DNA of 64,000 bases from Crenothrix sp. D3 (GTDB lineage: Bacteria; Pseudomonadota; Gammaproteobacteria; Methylococcales; Methylomonadaceae): the NCBI GenBank assembly GCA_002134785.1, contig MBQZ01000012.1:1-64000 (forward strand), read 5' to 3'. The translations under genes were made by a program, and so were the position numbers. This document shows positions 19,484 through 29,208 of the stretch, piece by piece; the first letter of the stretch is position 1, and each line of letters begins with the position of its first letter. Below the pieces are notes generated by a model, which saw nothing but the letters and a program-made list of their open reading frames with translations, was not told the origin of the DNA and did no database searches.

Positions 19484-21241
19484 CTATAAGTCAGCGGGGT
19501 CAGGCTGTTCTTTAAACTGTACTGAGTGTAATCGAGAGTATGCACCATTTTTTTGGATTAACTCCTGATGTGACCCTTGTTCGACAATGCGACCTTGTTC
19601 CATGACTAAAATCATATCCGCATTTTCGATAGTCGATAAACGATGTGCAATCACCAAGGTAGTACGTTGCCCCATAATTTTTTGCAAGGCATCTTGTATG
19701 TAACGTTCTGATTCGGTATCCAGTGCGGAGGTGGCTTCATCGAGTATCAACAGCGGCGCGTCTTTTAATAAAGCACGCGCAATGGCTAATCGCTGACGTT
19801 GTCCACCTGATAACTTTACACCATTTTCACCGATTTCAGTCTCTAAACCTAACTCCATATTGTCGATAAATTCCATTGCATAGGCATCAACCGCAGCGGC
19901 AATAACGGCTTCACGACTTGAATTAGCTAACGCGCCATAGGCAATATTATTGAAAACAGTGTCGTTGAATAACGTCACTTGCTGATTTACTAAGGCAATT
20001 TGTTTGCGTAAGTTAGTCAGTTTATAGTGGCTAATTTCTATGCCATCAAGCAATATTTCGCCTTCGGCGTGGTTATAAAAACGTGATACTAAGCTAACTA
20101 ACGTGCTTTTTCCGCTACCCGATGCACCGACCAACGCGATAGTTTGCCCTGCTTCAGCTTTAAAATTAATATCAATCAAGGCAGGTTCATTAACACCCTC
20201 ATACTGAAACGTTAAGTGTTTAAATTCTAGTGTTCCGACACAACGGTCAGCTTCATAATCGCCTTCATCCACTTCGCTTTTTTCATCTAAAATTTCAAAT
20301 AATGATTCAGCGGCAACAATACCTTTTTGAATATCACTATTAGCATCACTCAGTTGGCGTATCGGTCTGGGCAATAAAAAAGCAGCGGTAATATAACCAA
20401 CAAAAGCACCTGTCGAAGATTGTTCCATAAAAAACAACGCCATGTACATTAATCCCGATAACGCAATGGCAATAATAATTTGCAATACGGGCGTGTGAAT
20501 AGAAATAGTGGTGGATAATTTTAGAGACTGTTGGCGATTAAATAAGCTACTGTCTAAAAAACGTTTTTTCTCATACTCTTCACCACCATAGCTACGCACC
20601 ACGCGATAACTACTCACTAATTCTGAGGTAATATGTGTTATATCACCGATAGATTCTTGAATTTTTTTACTGATAATGCGTAGTCGTTTACTAACATACA
20701 CCACTATCACCGCAATAATGGGCGCGATACCAATAAAGACCAGCGACAACTCCCAATTACTGTAAAACAAATACACCAACAAACCCAGTGCTGTTAAGCC
20801 TTCACGAACAAAGGTGCGAATAGCATCGGTTGCCGCGTTAGTGACTTGCCCGACATTATTCGTAATACGCGAAATCATGTGACCGCTGTTATTGGCATCA
20901 AAATAAACCGTCGGTAATTCGGTATATTTATCAAAAATCTCACAACGCAAGCTATGCACCACATTACAAGACACTCTGGCTAAAAAATAGTTACCTAAAA
21001 ATGCCCCAATGCTACGCACGATAATCAAGCCACTAAACCACAAAGGCAATAGCATCATTTTTTCAGGCGAATGATTTTGCAAGGTGTTGATAATCATTTT
21101 AATCAACGCCGCAAATAACGGCTGTGTCGCTGAATAGATTAAAAAGCCAAAAATACTGATGGCAAATAACGATTTGTGCGGGGCTAAGTAAGTCAATAAT
21201 CGCTTGTAAATCTTCGCGTTGCCGCTGAGTTCTTTTTTCAT
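19484..21241 (-). CDS. msbA: Lipid A/phospholipid flippase MsbA (ABC transporter)
   Basis: This is an inner-membrane half-transporter that flips lipid A-core to the outer leaflet. At 585 residues it has the usual length. The N-terminal six-helix domain (about 15-310) is followed by an ATPase domain (about 335-575) with Walker A GASGSGKST, Q-loop, signature LSGGQRQR, Walker B LLILDEATSALD and the H-loop AHRLST. Two glycosyltransferase genes of LPS-core type follow upstream in the same direction, which supports an LPS role over a drug-export role. Confidence 0.92.
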   Translation of the reverse strand: MKKELSGNAKIYKRLLTYLAPHKSLFAISIFGFLIYSATQPLFAALIKMIINTLQNHSPEKMMLLPLWFSGLIIVRSIGAFLGNYFLARVSCNVVHSLRCEIFDKYTELPTVYFDANNSGHMISRITNNVGQVTNAATDAIRTFVREGLTALGLLVYLFYSNWELSLVFIGIAPIIAVIVVYVSKRLRIISKKIQESIGDITHITSELVSSYRVVRSYGGEEYEKKRFLDSSLFNRQQSLKLSTTISIHTPVLQIIIAIALSGLMYMALFFMEQSSTGAFVGYITAAFLLPRPIRQLSDANSDIQKGIVAAESLFEILDEKSEVDEGDYEADRCVGTLEFKHLTFQYEGVNEPALIDINFKAEAGQTIALVGASGSGKSTLVSLVSRFYNHAEGEILLDGIEISHYKLTNLRKQIALVNQQVTLFNDTVFNNIAYGALANSSREAVIAAAVDAYAMEFIDNMELGLETEIGENGVKLSGGQRQRLAIARALLKDAPLLILDEATSALDTESERYIQDALQKIMGQRTTLVIAHRLSTIENADMILVMEQGRIVEQGSHQELIQKNGAYSRLHSVQFKEQPDPADL

Positions 21242-21267
21242 AGTGTTGTTTAAATATTGATTACTTG

Positions 21268-22083
21268 TTAAAGATACTGAGAAACGCCTTTTTTAGCGAC
21301 TATAAAATCGGTATCCGCTAAGCGTTCCATTAAGCGGGCGTAATTAACATCGTGCTGACTACGATCATTATGCGAATGCCAACAATGCAGCACAGGCGCG
21401 GCAAAGCGTCCTTCTTTACGGCGTACACCTTTATGAATTAAGCGAATAACTAAATCCGAGTCTTCGTAACCCCAGCCTTCAAACAGTTCATCAAAGCCGT
21501 TGACTTGTAAAAAGTCCTCACGCCAGATGGCTAAATTACAGGTCATGGCTTTTTGCCATTTTTGTGGTTGGATTTTTCTTAATCCACCGAGTGGCAGTTT
21601 TAAAAATGGCAGTGTGCGGTTAATTTTGCCTTGTAACCTTAATTTAAGAAAATAACACGCAGGTTTTTTATGCAGTAACAGCGATTTCGTTATGACTTCA
21701 CGCGTAAAATCTTGGCTTAATAACATCCGATTACCTGCAACAAAATAACCAGATTCTGCTAAGCGGCGATGCGTGGCAATAAAATCAGGGCGGGTAATGC
21801 AATCACCATCAAGAAACAATAAGTATTCACCTTGGCTTTGGGCAACTGCTTTGTTGCGGATTGTGCCTGCGCGAAAACCTTGATCTTCATGATAAACGGT
21901 GTGCAGTGGCACAGGACTGTCCGCGCCATACTGTTGTGTTAAAGCCAGATGTTCAGCATTAGAACCATCGTCAGCAATGATAATTTCAAAATGTGTGTCG
22001 GTTTGTGCGTATAGACTGAGCAGACAAAGTCGTAATGCTTCAGCCCAATTATAGGTCGTGACGATAACTGAGATTAACTTCAT
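21268..22083 (-). CDS. Family 2 glycosyltransferase with galactosyltransferase-type C-terminus
   Basis: This 271-residue GT-A fold enzyme begins SVIVTTYNWAEAL and has the nucleotide-sugar motifs IIADDGS and the metal-binding LFLDGDCI. Its second half (MTCNLAIWREDFLQVNGFDELFEGWGYEDSDLVIRL) is the glyco_transf_7C-like acceptor part seen in galactosyl- and N-acetylgalactosaminyl-transferases. It overlaps the next gene upstream by 4 nt (ATGA) and precedes msbA by 26 nt, suggesting an LPS-core or O-chain role. The sugar is not predictable. Confidence 0.88.
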   Translation of the reverse strand: MKLISVIVTTYNWAEALRLCLLSLYAQTDTHFEIIIADDGSNAEHLALTQQYGADSPVPLHTVYHEDQGFRAGTIRNKAVAQSQGEYLLFLDGDCITRPDFIATHRRLAESGYFVAGNRMLLSQDFTREVITKSLLLHKKPACYFLKLRLQGKINRTLPFLKLPLGGLRKIQPQKWQKAMTCNLAIWREDFLQVNGFDELFEGWGYEDSDLVIRLIHKGVRRKEGRFAAPVLHCWHSHNDRSQHDVNYARLMERLADTDFIVAKKGVSQYL

Positions 22084-22847
22084 TTGTTAGCAGTTTTTAG
22101 ATTGTGTAATGCCCATAATTTAACCTGTTTATAGTACGCACCTTCGGCATTAGAAATAGCTAACATCAAGCCTTGTTGCCCATCTAAAAACGCGGCTTTT
22201 AAAAAATAAGTGCGAATAAATGTCCACAAACCTTTAAAAATTGCTGTTGATAAGGAAGAACGCACACCTTTTGCATACAATAACTGCGCTCCTAATGAAG
22301 AATAATTATTAACCTTGTGCAGCACTTCTTCAAAATCGACAAACGCATCATGTAAAAATGGCGTGTTCAATTGGCTAATATTGCCCTCAACCACAATACG
22401 CTCATGCACAACATGATTAGTAAACTGCCCATGTTCACGACGAAACAATCTTAATACATAGTCAGGAAACCACCCACCGTGACGCATTTGTCGTCCGCAA
22501 TAATTCGACAAACGCGGAATTTCAAAACCATTAAATTCTATCGTTTGCATGGCGTGGATAATCTCTGCTTTTAATTTAGGCGTGACAATTTCATCGGCAT
22601 CAATAGATAACACCCAATCCCCCGTCGCTTTATCTAAGGCACGTTGTTTTTGGATGCCAAAACCTTGCCAGTCAGTTTCATAGACGTTATTGGTAACAGC
22701 GCGACACAGATTCACTGTGTCATCGCTACTGCCAGAATCCAACACAATAATTTCATCCGCCCACGCAACAGACTGTAAACAGCCGCCAATATGGGCAGAT
22801 TCATTTTTTGTGATGATAATAACGCTAAGGCTTAACGTTTTATCCAT
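22080..22847 (-). CDS. Family 2 glycosyltransferase, WaaE/KdtX-like
   Basis: The 255-residue enzyme has SVIIITKNE at the start, the substrate motif IIVLDSGSSDDT, the donor motif LSIDADEIV and the WaaE-type acceptor region (GWFPDYVLRLFRRE, VHERIVVEG). Proteins of this type add glucose to heptose I of the LPS inner core (Klebsiella/Serratia WaaE). The end (LKAAFLDGQQGLMLAISNAEGAYYKQVKLW) is also typical. It overlaps its downstream GT2 neighbour by 4 nt and the upstream cupin gene by 16 nt, so the genes are tightly coupled. Confidence 0.88.
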   Translation of the reverse strand: MDKTLSLSVIIITKNESAHIGGCLQSVAWADEIIVLDSGSSDDTVNLCRAVTNNVYETDWQGFGIQKQRALDKATGDWVLSIDADEIVTPKLKAEIIHAMQTIEFNGFEIPRLSNYCGRQMRHGGWFPDYVLRLFRREHGQFTNHVVHERIVVEGNISQLNTPFLHDAFVDFEEVLHKVNNYSSLGAQLLYAKGVRSSLSTAIFKGLWTFIRTYFLKAAFLDGQQGLMLAISNAEGAYYKQVKLWALHNLKTANK

Positions 22848-23170
22848 GATTTGATAGCTAGTTTAACGCGGACTAATGCTTGCGTTAGTGCGTTACCTTC
22901 TAAGAGATAATGTTTATGTAGTGCTTGTTTCACTTCCCAACTACAGGTTAGACCAGCAGGAAACGTCACTAAATCACCTCTACCAAACGTGACGGGTTCG
23001 CCATCTGTCGGCGTGATGACGCATTCGCCCTCTAAAATATAAGCTATTTCTTGCTCAGGAAATGTCCACGGAAAAACAGACACTTCTTTTTCCCACGTTT
23101 CCCATTTAGTCACGCCTAAGGTATCTAAACGCTCTTGAGCGGGGTCTTTTTCGACAATAATTTGTGTCAT
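22832..23170 (-). CDS. Small cupin-domain protein
   Basis: This 112-residue single-domain cupin is of the cupin_3 (DUF861) type. Conserved features are WTFPEQEIAYILEGECVITP, the turn GEPVTFGRGDLVTFPAG and the closing strand LTCSWEVKQALHKHY. The metal-site pattern is weak. An about 20-residue basic tail (VRVKLAIKSWIKR) extends past the fold and overlaps the glycosyltransferase start by 16 nt. Such proteins often sit beside sugar or envelope genes, but the substrate is not known. Confidence 0.8.
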   Translation of the reverse strand: MTQIIVEKDPAQERLDTLGVTKWETWEKEVSVFPWTFPEQEIAYILEGECVITPTDGEPVTFGRGDLVTFPAGLTCSWEVKQALHKHYLLEGNALTQALVRVKLAIKSWIKR

Positions 23171-23251
23171 GTTAATCTCTTCAAAAATAATAAAAAGCTA
23201 TTTTAGCCTATAGCGATTGGGTTGTTATAAAGTATATTGCAATAAATGGTT

Positions 23252-24088
23252 TTAATAGCGTGAGGGCAAATTACTGACGACTTGTAAATCCCACGCTTGC
23301 GGTTCAACAGAGGCTTCTAATTTATCTTCAATAACATCGTCTAAATCACTGAAAAAATCCAAGCCTGTTTGCGCTTCGATGTTATCAATACTGGTAACAA
23401 ACTGCGATAAAGGTTCATGCCCTTGTACCGTTTGCGGCACTAAAAAAGCTAACACTTTAGACGGCTGATTGGCTTTCGCCTCGGTAATGTACATTTTATA
23501 AAACGCATCGGGAATTTCCACGCGCCACGAAGAGGATAACCGTTCAGTTGACCCCGTAAACACAGGCCCTGTAATCACCCACACTTTATCGGCGAATTTG
23601 GTGAAATGTTTAACTTCTACTTCTTCTAAACGTTGCCAAAACTGTTGATTCAAACGCGGCTTTTGCGGACTGATATTGGTCATCAAAAAACTGTCTTTCT
23701 GCCCCTCTTTACCATACAAATGACTCATCGCGTAGTTTGGCGCGTTATGTCCACGGTCATAACCGCTTTTGGTGTAGCTATCGTGAGTAATATGATTAAA
23801 GGCGCGTGAATCTTTAGTGAAACGACTAGGACGCGGTAGCGATGGCACACTTTCATCCACTGGATGAAGCGCGTATTCCACCCACAACGGATTACCGCGT
23901 ATATCCGAATAACCGACGATAAAACCATTATTGCGTAAGGTGTGAAACCAAGTATTCATGCCCCAGCCAACGGCTTTGGGTTTACCTTGATAGAGTAATT
24001 TATCGCTACAGCCAAAACCGCTTACACCGACGATTAACACCAACAACGATAACAAAGCAACACGGCGAAACATTTTTTGCATAGTCAT
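23252..24088 (-). CDS. DNA/RNA non-specific endonuclease (NUC1/NucA type), exported
   Basis: This is a 278-residue beta-beta-alpha-metal nuclease. The active-site motif DRGH at 111-114 is followed by NAPNYAM and the Mg-ligand region MTNISPQKPRLNQQFWQRLEE. The N-terminus (1-27) is a hydrophobic export signal ending VSGFGCSD. The Cys could be lipidated but the lipobox is poor, so membrane anchoring or secretion are both possible. It starts 2 nt after the truD stop, suggesting co-transcription with ispF-truD. Likely roles are nucleotide scavenging or degradation of extracellular DNA. Confidence 0.88.
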   Translation of the reverse strand: MTMQKMFRRVALLSLLVLIVGVSGFGCSDKLLYQGKPKAVGWGMNTWFHTLRNNGFIVGYSDIRGNPLWVEYALHPVDESVPSLPRPSRFTKDSRAFNHITHDSYTKSGYDRGHNAPNYAMSHLYGKEGQKDSFLMTNISPQKPRLNQQFWQRLEEVEVKHFTKFADKVWVITGPVFTGSTERLSSSWRVEIPDAFYKMYITEAKANQPSKVLAFLVPQTVQGHEPLSQFVTSIDNIEAQTGLDFFSDLDDVIEDKLEASVEPQAWDLQVVSNLPSRY

Positions 24089-24090
24089 AG

Positions 24091-25104
24091 TTAGCTTAGA
24101 TTAATAATTTCACGCAATACCGCTGTCGCATAACTGCCCGCTGGCAAGGTAAAGCTAAGACTTAAGGTCGTCTCATCCATAAACTGCCAGTCTAAATCAG
24201 CCACATTAATACGCAACGCACGGCGGTCTTGCTCTAATCCACTAGCGATTAAACCATCAGCAAGCTCTTGATTATTAGCAATCACGGTTTGCTCAATAGG
24301 CAATAAGTCAGCATTACCCTTGCCCCATAAAAGTCCTGTAGGATGAATTTCTTTAGCCGCCAATCGCTGAATAATACTGTCATCAACTTGTTCAGCTTTA
24401 AAATAACTGTGTGAACCATCAAACACATAACTATCACCCGCCAGTGCTTGATTCCACGTTTTATTCAATACCCGCTGATTAAGAATGTGATTAAACAAAT
24501 ACGACCGCGCCGCCGATAAATAAATACTCCGCTGTTCGCGTCCTACTTTCGCGCCTTGAAACAAACCTAAGGCTTTACTGACATTATGACCCGCATGACC
24601 AAACCGCTGTTCACCGTAATAATTAGCGATACCGCCCGCTTTTATGGCGTTAAGTTGTTGCTCGGTTTTGTCTTTATCGCCTTGCCAATCGCGAATAATC
24701 AACTTAAAACTATTCCCCGATAACACTCCGCGTTTTAATTTTCGCGCATGACGCACCGTGTGTAGAACTTTAATCGACTCGGTTTCAACCAGCGTCCAAT
24801 CGGGGTCTGCTTTCCCCGGCAACCACACGCTAAACCATTGACTCGTTACCGCATGACGGTCTTTAAGTCCTGCATAACTGACATCACGCTGTCTAACATT
24901 GGCAAATTTGGCTAATTGTCGTGCAACATAATCGGTATTTTCGCCTGTTTTTTCAATAAATAAAAAAACGTGTTCGCCTTCGCCCGATGGCTCAAACGCG
25001 AGATTTTCGACAACAATAAAATCATCGGCAACCGTGCGAATTTTACCTTGTCCAGACGGTGAGCCGTAAACAGTCGCCCAAACAGGCAGTTCTATATGAC
25101 TCAT
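24091..25104 (-). CDS. truD: tRNA pseudouridine(13) synthase TruD
   Basis: TruD makes pseudouridine 13 in tRNA-Glu. The 337-residue protein carries the family hallmark [15 protein letters not shown] with catalytic Asp82. It also has the TruD insertion domain region (YFGEQRFGH-like [13 protein letters not shown]) and a C-terminal [14 protein letters not shown]. It overlaps ispF by 4 nt (ATGA), the standard ispF-truD arrangement of gammaproteobacteria. The nuclease gene occupies the place usually held by surE. Confidence 0.95.
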   Translation of the reverse strand: MSHIELPVWATVYGSPSGQGKIRTVADDFIVVENLAFEPSGEGEHVFLFIEKTGENTDYVARQLAKFANVRQRDVSYAGLKDRHAVTSQWFSVWLPGKADPDWTLVETESIKVLHTVRHARKLKRGVLSGNSFKLIIRDWQGDKDKTEQQLNAIKAGGIANYYGEQRFGHAGHNVSKALGLFQGAKVGREQRSIYLSAARSYLFNHILNQRVLNKTWNQALAGDSYVFDGSHSYFKAEQVDDSIIQRLAAKEIHPTGLLWGKGNADLLPIEQTVIANNQELADGLIASGLEQDRRALRINVADLDWQFMDETTLSLSFTLPAGSYATAVLREIINLS

Positions 25105-25574
25105 TGGGTAATCAACACGATAGCTTGTACCGCAATACCTTCTTTGCGCCCTTCAAAACCTAATTGTTCAGTTGTAGTTGCTTTGACATTAATACAATCC
25201 AGCGACACGTTTAAATCATCCGCAATGTTCTGACACATTGCCGCTGTATGTGGCGACATTTTCGGAGCTTGCGCAATAATTGTTATATCGGCATTCACCA
25301 ACTTATAACCTTTATCCTGCACCACTTGATAAACATGACGCAACAACACCCGACTGTCCGCGCCTTTAAACGCAGGGTCGGTATCAGGAAAATGCTTACC
25401 AATATCCCCCAACGCCGCCGCACCTAACAACGCGTCACTCAACGCGTGCAACACCACATCACCATCCGAATGCGCTTCTAACCCTTTTTCGTAAGGAATA
25501 GTCACACCGCCTAAAATAATAAATTCACCTTCGCAAAAACGGTGAACATCATAGCCCTGCCCTACTCTAATCAT
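25101..25574 (-). CDS. ispF: 2-C-methyl-D-erythritol 2,4-cyclodiphosphate synthase
   Basis: This is the MEP-pathway enzyme that cyclises CDP-ME 2-phosphate, giving isoprenoid precursors. At 157 residues it is full length. The zinc and substrate residues lie in GQGYDVHRF, the flexible loop [31 protein letters not shown], and the conserved end [18 protein letters not shown]. It overlaps truD by 4 nt and a small upstream frame by 4 nt. ispD, its usual partner, is not in the window next to it. ispE of the same pathway is at 32.7 kb. Confidence 0.96.
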   Translation of the reverse strand: MIRVGQGYDVHRFCEGEFIILGGVTIPYEKGLEAHSDGDVVLHALSDALLGAAALGDIGKHFPDTDPAFKGADSRVLLRHVYQVVQDKGYKLVNADITIIAQAPKMSPHTAAMCQNIADDLNVSLDCINVKATTTEQLGFEGRKEGIAVQAIVLITQ

Positions 25575-25693
25575 TGTTGCTCCATATTGCTCAATTTATT
25601 GTTCTGTGGTGGTAATTTAGCAAGATAAGCAGATTGCTTAAGCATATCCACCATCGCTTCATGTTGATTGGCTAAACTTTGGGTTTCATTCAT
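25571..25693 (-). CDS. Possible small protein coupled to ispF
   Basis: A short frame ends in an ATGA overlap with the ispF start. From the ATG at 25693 it would encode 40 residues ([18 protein letters not shown] ... NMEQQ), hydrophilic and helical. An upstream in-frame ATG at 25765 would give 64 residues. No family is recognised and the Shine-Dalgarno is weak. The exact ATGA overlap is the only argument for a real gene. It could equally be the mRNA leader of ispF. Confidence 0.3.
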   Translation of the reverse strand: MNETQSLANQHEAMVDMLKQSAYLAKLPPQNNKLSNMEQQ

Positions 25694-25914
25694 TTTGCGT
25701 ATCCCGTTAATTATTTTGTGAATGTACTTTGAGTATGCGGATAAGAGAAAAGAAGCCATTTTCATCAGGCAAAAGGCAAAAAACCAAGCGTGTTAAAGGC
25801 AGCTACCATAACCCGAAGATGGGCTTGAAAATAGGATTAGACTCGATGGCGCATTTGCGGAATGTGGAAAAACAGACAATAACGTAATACGTTCGATTAA
25901 TGGGCGATGGAGCA

Positions 25915-25941
25915 GGCTGGGATTAGCACTTTATTCCAGCC
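25915..25941. repeat. Degenerate palindrome GGCTGGGAT (9-bp arms)
   Basis: GGCTGGGAT (25915-25923) pairs with ATTCCAGCC (25933-25941) with one G-U pair. It is followed by no T-run. It lies in the 190-bp gap between the ispF-side small frame and the lipoprotein gene, just after the latter's stop, so it may form its 3' end or be a worn dispersed repeat. Confidence 0.5.
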
Positions 25942-25957
25942 CACAAAACGCAATATT

Positions 25958-26386
25958 TTAATGCGTTATAGCTGTAAACCCTGAATCTTTAGGGGGTGCT
26001 TGTTCTTGTACGCAATGATACGCTGCGTTTTCAAATTTGAAAGTTAATGACACGGGGTTTTCATGTTCGATCATAAATTTTTCCGCTTCTTTGGCGGTTA
26101 AATTTTTCGATAATTCATTCGCAATACAAGTACAGGGGCGCGTAAATTTTTCTTTATCCGAATTAGGGGCGGCGAGCATTTCTCTTTTTACACACTGTTC
26201 CACAAAAGCAGTTTCAAACTGGTCTTTTTTAGAGGCAGGAACGGCTACGTCTTTGGAATGGTCGAAGGGATCAAAAGCCTGTTCTGATTTGCTGGCTGTT
26301 GCAGGTTTATCATCGGAACAACCGACTATGACTGAACTGACAAAGAGGCTGATTAATAAGGCAATGAATAGATTTTTTAGTTTCAT
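25958..26386 (-). CDS. Small lipoprotein of unknown function
   Basis: I choose the ATG at 26386 (142 aa) because it gives a clean lipoprotein signal: KLKN, a hydrophobic stretch and the lipobox VIVGC. The longer frame to 26485 would bury this signal behind 33 residues. The mature part has an acidic segment (QAFDPFDHSKDVAVPASKKDQFE) and three further cysteines (VEQCVKRE, RPCTCIANE, YHCVQEQ). The pattern FxxxCxxxxxxxxxxxxxxxxxxCxC suggests a small disulfide-bonded periplasmic domain. No family is assigned. Confidence 0.7.
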   Translation of the reverse strand: MKLKNLFIALLISLFVSSVIVGCSDDKPATASKSEQAFDPFDHSKDVAVPASKKDQFETAFVEQCVKREMLAAPNSDKEKFTRPCTCIANELSKNLTAKEAEKFMIEHENPVSLTFKFENAAYHCVQEQAPPKDSGFTAITH

Positions 26387-26537
26387 GATAACAACACGGG
26401 TAAAAGAGTTAAGTGTATGTGCTAAAACGTGGCTCTGTCTTAGCAGTAATGAACAGTAGAACTTTATCATTTTATATCGTTGCATTCTAGTCCGCTGTCT
26501 AGCGTAAAACAGCTTTAGCTATTGAATGCCTATATTT

Positions 26538-26807
26538 TTAATTTCTGACAAAACCAATCAACGGCTCATCACGCGCTAGCTCACTAATTTCTACCTCATC
26601 CACTCTAGCGGTAATTGGGCCTTTATGACACCAGCGGATAAATTTTTCCAGTACGTCATTATTAGCTTCGGCAATAATTTCTACACGACCATCATCGAGA
26701 TTTTTGACGTTACCTACCATGCCTAATTTTTCAGCTTCTTTTTGGGTGAAGTAACGAAAATAAACGCCCTGCACACGCCCCGCTACGATTATTTTTACTC
26801 TACGCAC
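26538..26807 (-). CDS. acyP: Acylphosphatase
   Basis: This small enzyme hydrolyses acyl phosphates such as carbamoyl or acetyl phosphate. The signature GRVQGVYFRYFTQKEAEKLG contains the catalytic Arg, and the catalytic Asn is in VGNVKNLDDGRVEI. I place the start at GTG 26807 (89 aa, normal for the family), with GGAG nine bases upstream. A TTG at 26825 also fits the frame but lacks a good ribosome site. It overlaps the rlmKL stop by 13 nt. Confidence 0.9.
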   Translation of the reverse strand: MRRVKIIVAGRVQGVYFRYFTQKEAEKLGMVGNVKNLDDGRVEIIAEANNDVLEKFIRWCHKGPITARVDEVEISELARDEPLIGFVRN

Positions 26808-29038
26808 TTTTTGATACTCCAACAATAGTGAATTTTTGGATTGCGGGCAAAGTCTTTGGGAATGGTAGCGGCGGTTATATCATTGATATGTAAGCCAGAT
26901 AATGCCGCTAAGTCGATTTTAAAGCGTCTGAAATTAGTCGAAAAATAGAGTACGCCATCATCTGCTAATAATTTCAGCGCGTTATTTATCAGTTTGACGT
27001 GGTCGATTTGAATATCAAACACATCATCCATGCGCTTGGAATTGGAAAATGTCGGTGGATCAAGAAAAATCAACTCGTACTGGCGCGGCTGAGCTTGTTG
27101 CGCTTCATTGCTCAGCCAATCTAAACAATCAGCTTGTATGAATTCATGCTCACCTTGAGTTTCATTTAACGCAAGGTTCTTTTTAGCCCAGTTTAAATAA
27201 GTGTTGGACATATCCACGGTAGTGGTGTGACTCGCGCCACCGACAGCGGCATGAACGGTGGCACTACCCGTATAAGCAAACAAATTTAAAAAGCGTTTTC
27301 CTTTAGCGTGCTCTTGAATACGCAAACGGATAGGACGGTGATCTAAAAATAATCCTGTATCTAAATAATCTTCAAAATTGACTAATAAATCACAGCCACC
27401 TTCGATAATGGTGTGAAAATGCCCAGTTTCACCGTGTTTTTCGTATTGTTCGATGTTTTTTTGTTTGCGGCGGATTTTTAAAAATACATGGTCACGACTC
27501 ACGTCCAACACACGCGGAATTTCAGCTAATAATTCGGCAAGGCGTTGATTGGCTTTGTGTTGATCTATGCTTTTGGGAGGTTCGTATTCTTGGACATTGA
27601 CCCACGTTTGTTCACCTTGATAAATATCGATAGCTACGGCATATTCGGGTAAGTCGGCATCGTAAACGCGGTAACAAGTGATCGCGTTTTGCTTTGCCCA
27701 CTTGCTGAGAGTTTTTAGATTTTTTTGTAGGCGGTTGGCAAACATCACCGCGCCCGTGTTTTCTGGTTCTGGTTGAGTTACGTTATCGCTAACCGCAAGC
27801 GTTTTAGATTTAACGGGTTGCGCGGTCACTTGTGCAATGCGTTCTTCGGTTGTGTTCGCTCTAGGCGTAAAAAACGCGCTTTCTTCGATATTCAAACGCA
27901 ACAGTTTACATTCCAACGCGCCATTGAATAAGGTAATCGGCTTTTGTGAACGGATACCTAAGCGAAAGCCTAATTCTGGATTGCTGATAATCAGCGCGGC
28001 GTGCCAGCCTTGAAATTTGGTTCTTAAAGTGTTGCCGAATTTTTTATAAAGTTCAGCTGTTTCCGCTTCATCGCCTAAACGTTCACCGTAAGGTGGATTA
28101 CACGCTATTAAGCCCGCTTGCCAACTGTCAGCGGGGGCGGCATCTTCAATATCACGGCGTTCAATGTGAACTTTATTTTGTAAGCCTGCATTAATAACGT
28201 GCGCCTGAGCCGTGTGTACCGTGTGACGGTCTTGGTCAAAGCCCACTATCACAGGCATTTTCGCTAGCCCCCAGTTTTTGCGCAACATTGCTTCCTCGCG
28301 CAGTTTTTGCCAACACGCCGCATCGTGTTTTTTCCAACCGATAAAACCAAAATAATCACGTAACAGGCCAGGGGCATAATCAGCAGCTATCATCGCGCCT
28401 TCTAATAATAATGTACCAGAACCACACATTGGGTCTAACAACGTGCCACCACGTTTGGCTATATCTGCCCAACCACAACGCAATAGCATTGCCGCCGCGA
28501 GATTTTCTTTCATCGGAGCTTTGATGTTCACGTCACGATAACCGCGTCTGTGTAAACTTTCGCCTGATAAATCTAAACTGAGCTGGGCGGTTTCGCCTTG
28601 TAAATACACGTTAATGCGAATAGACGGCTGTTCGGTGTTAATACTGGGGCGAACGTTAAACGCGGCTCGCATTTGATCGACAATCGCATCTTTAACTTTT
28701 AACGCGCCAAAATGGGTGTTATTAATCGCTTCGGAGTTTTTCGCGCTGAATGAAACTGCAAAACTATCTTCTGGATTAAGATGTTCAAACCAATCAATTT
28801 CTTGTACACCGCGATATAAATCGTCCTGTGATGTCACGGTAAACGTGTTTAATACCAGCAAAATACGGTTAGCAGTTCTCGACCATAAACACGCTCGATA
28901 GGCGGTTTCTAAATCGCCTTCAAAGGCAACGCCTGCCATCGTGGCTTTAATATTTTCTATGCCTAGACTTTGCAGTTCTGAGGTCAACAAGTTTTCCATC
29001 GCCTTAGGCGTGGTAGCGAATAGCGAGTAAATAGGCAT
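26795..29038 (-). CDS. rlmL: Bifunctional 23S rRNA methyltransferase RlmKL (m2G2445/m7G2069)
   Basis: This two-domain methyltransferase modifies G2445 (RlmL part) and G2069 (RlmK part) of 23S rRNA. A THUMP domain (about 45-155) is followed by the RlmL Rossmann domain with DPMCGSGTLLLEGAMIA and the N2-guanine motif NPPYGERLG. The C-terminal RlmK domain has LNLFAYTGSATVHAAVGGA and LDPPTFSNS. I use the ATG at 29038 (MPIYSLFATTPKAMENLL, 747 aa); the frame extends upstream only through a TTG at 29080. Confidence 0.94.
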   Translation of the reverse strand: MPIYSLFATTPKAMENLLTSELQSLGIENIKATMAGVAFEGDLETAYRACLWSRTANRILLVLNTFTVTSQDDLYRGVQEIDWFEHLNPEDSFAVSFSAKNSEAINNTHFGALKVKDAIVDQMRAAFNVRPSINTEQPSIRINVYLQGETAQLSLDLSGESLHRRGYRDVNIKAPMKENLAAAMLLRCGWADIAKRGGTLLDPMCGSGTLLLEGAMIAADYAPGLLRDYFGFIGWKKHDAACWQKLREEAMLRKNWGLAKMPVIVGFDQDRHTVHTAQAHVINAGLQNKVHIERRDIEDAAPADSWQAGLIACNPPYGERLGDEAETAELYKKFGNTLRTKFQGWHAALIISNPELGFRLGIRSQKPITLFNGALECKLLRLNIEESAFFTPRANTTEERIAQVTAQPVKSKTLAVSDNVTQPEPENTGAVMFANRLQKNLKTLSKWAKQNAITCYRVYDADLPEYAVAIDIYQGEQTWVNVQEYEPPKSIDQHKANQRLAELLAEIPRVLDVSRDHVFLKIRRKQKNIEQYEKHGETGHFHTIIEGGCDLLVNFEDYLDTGLFLDHRPIRLRIQEHAKGKRFLNLFAYTGSATVHAAVGGASHTTTVDMSNTYLNWAKKNLALNETQGEHEFIQADCLDWLSNEAQQAQPRQYELIFLDPPTFSNSKRMDDVFDIQIDHVKLINNALKLLADDGVLYFSTNFRRFKIDLAALSGLHINDITAATIPKDFARNPKIHYCWSIKKCVE

Positions 29039-29167
29039 GATGGGCGTAAGGTTCGATGCGGAGGGTGTTAGCGGAATCAAAAGATAGGTTTTTGATGCTA
29101 GTGGTAAACGGGGAACTTAACCTATCCTTCACTGTTGTAAGTGTTGTGAGAATAGGCGTAGGTTTCA

Positions 29168-29198
29168 TGTTGGGTTGCTCAAAATCGGCAACCCAACA
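29168..29198. repeat. Dispersed palindrome, GTTGGGTTGC family, copy 1
   Basis: TGTTGGGTTGC (29168-29178) and its exact inverse (29188-29198) flank a 9-nt loop. The flank GCGTAGGTTTC on the left recalls the outer arm CGTAGG of the fuller family. A second copy is at 61325-61355. It lies 10 bp past the FKBP gene stop. Confidence 0.8.
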
Positions 29199-29208
29199 AA
29201 GATAACTA

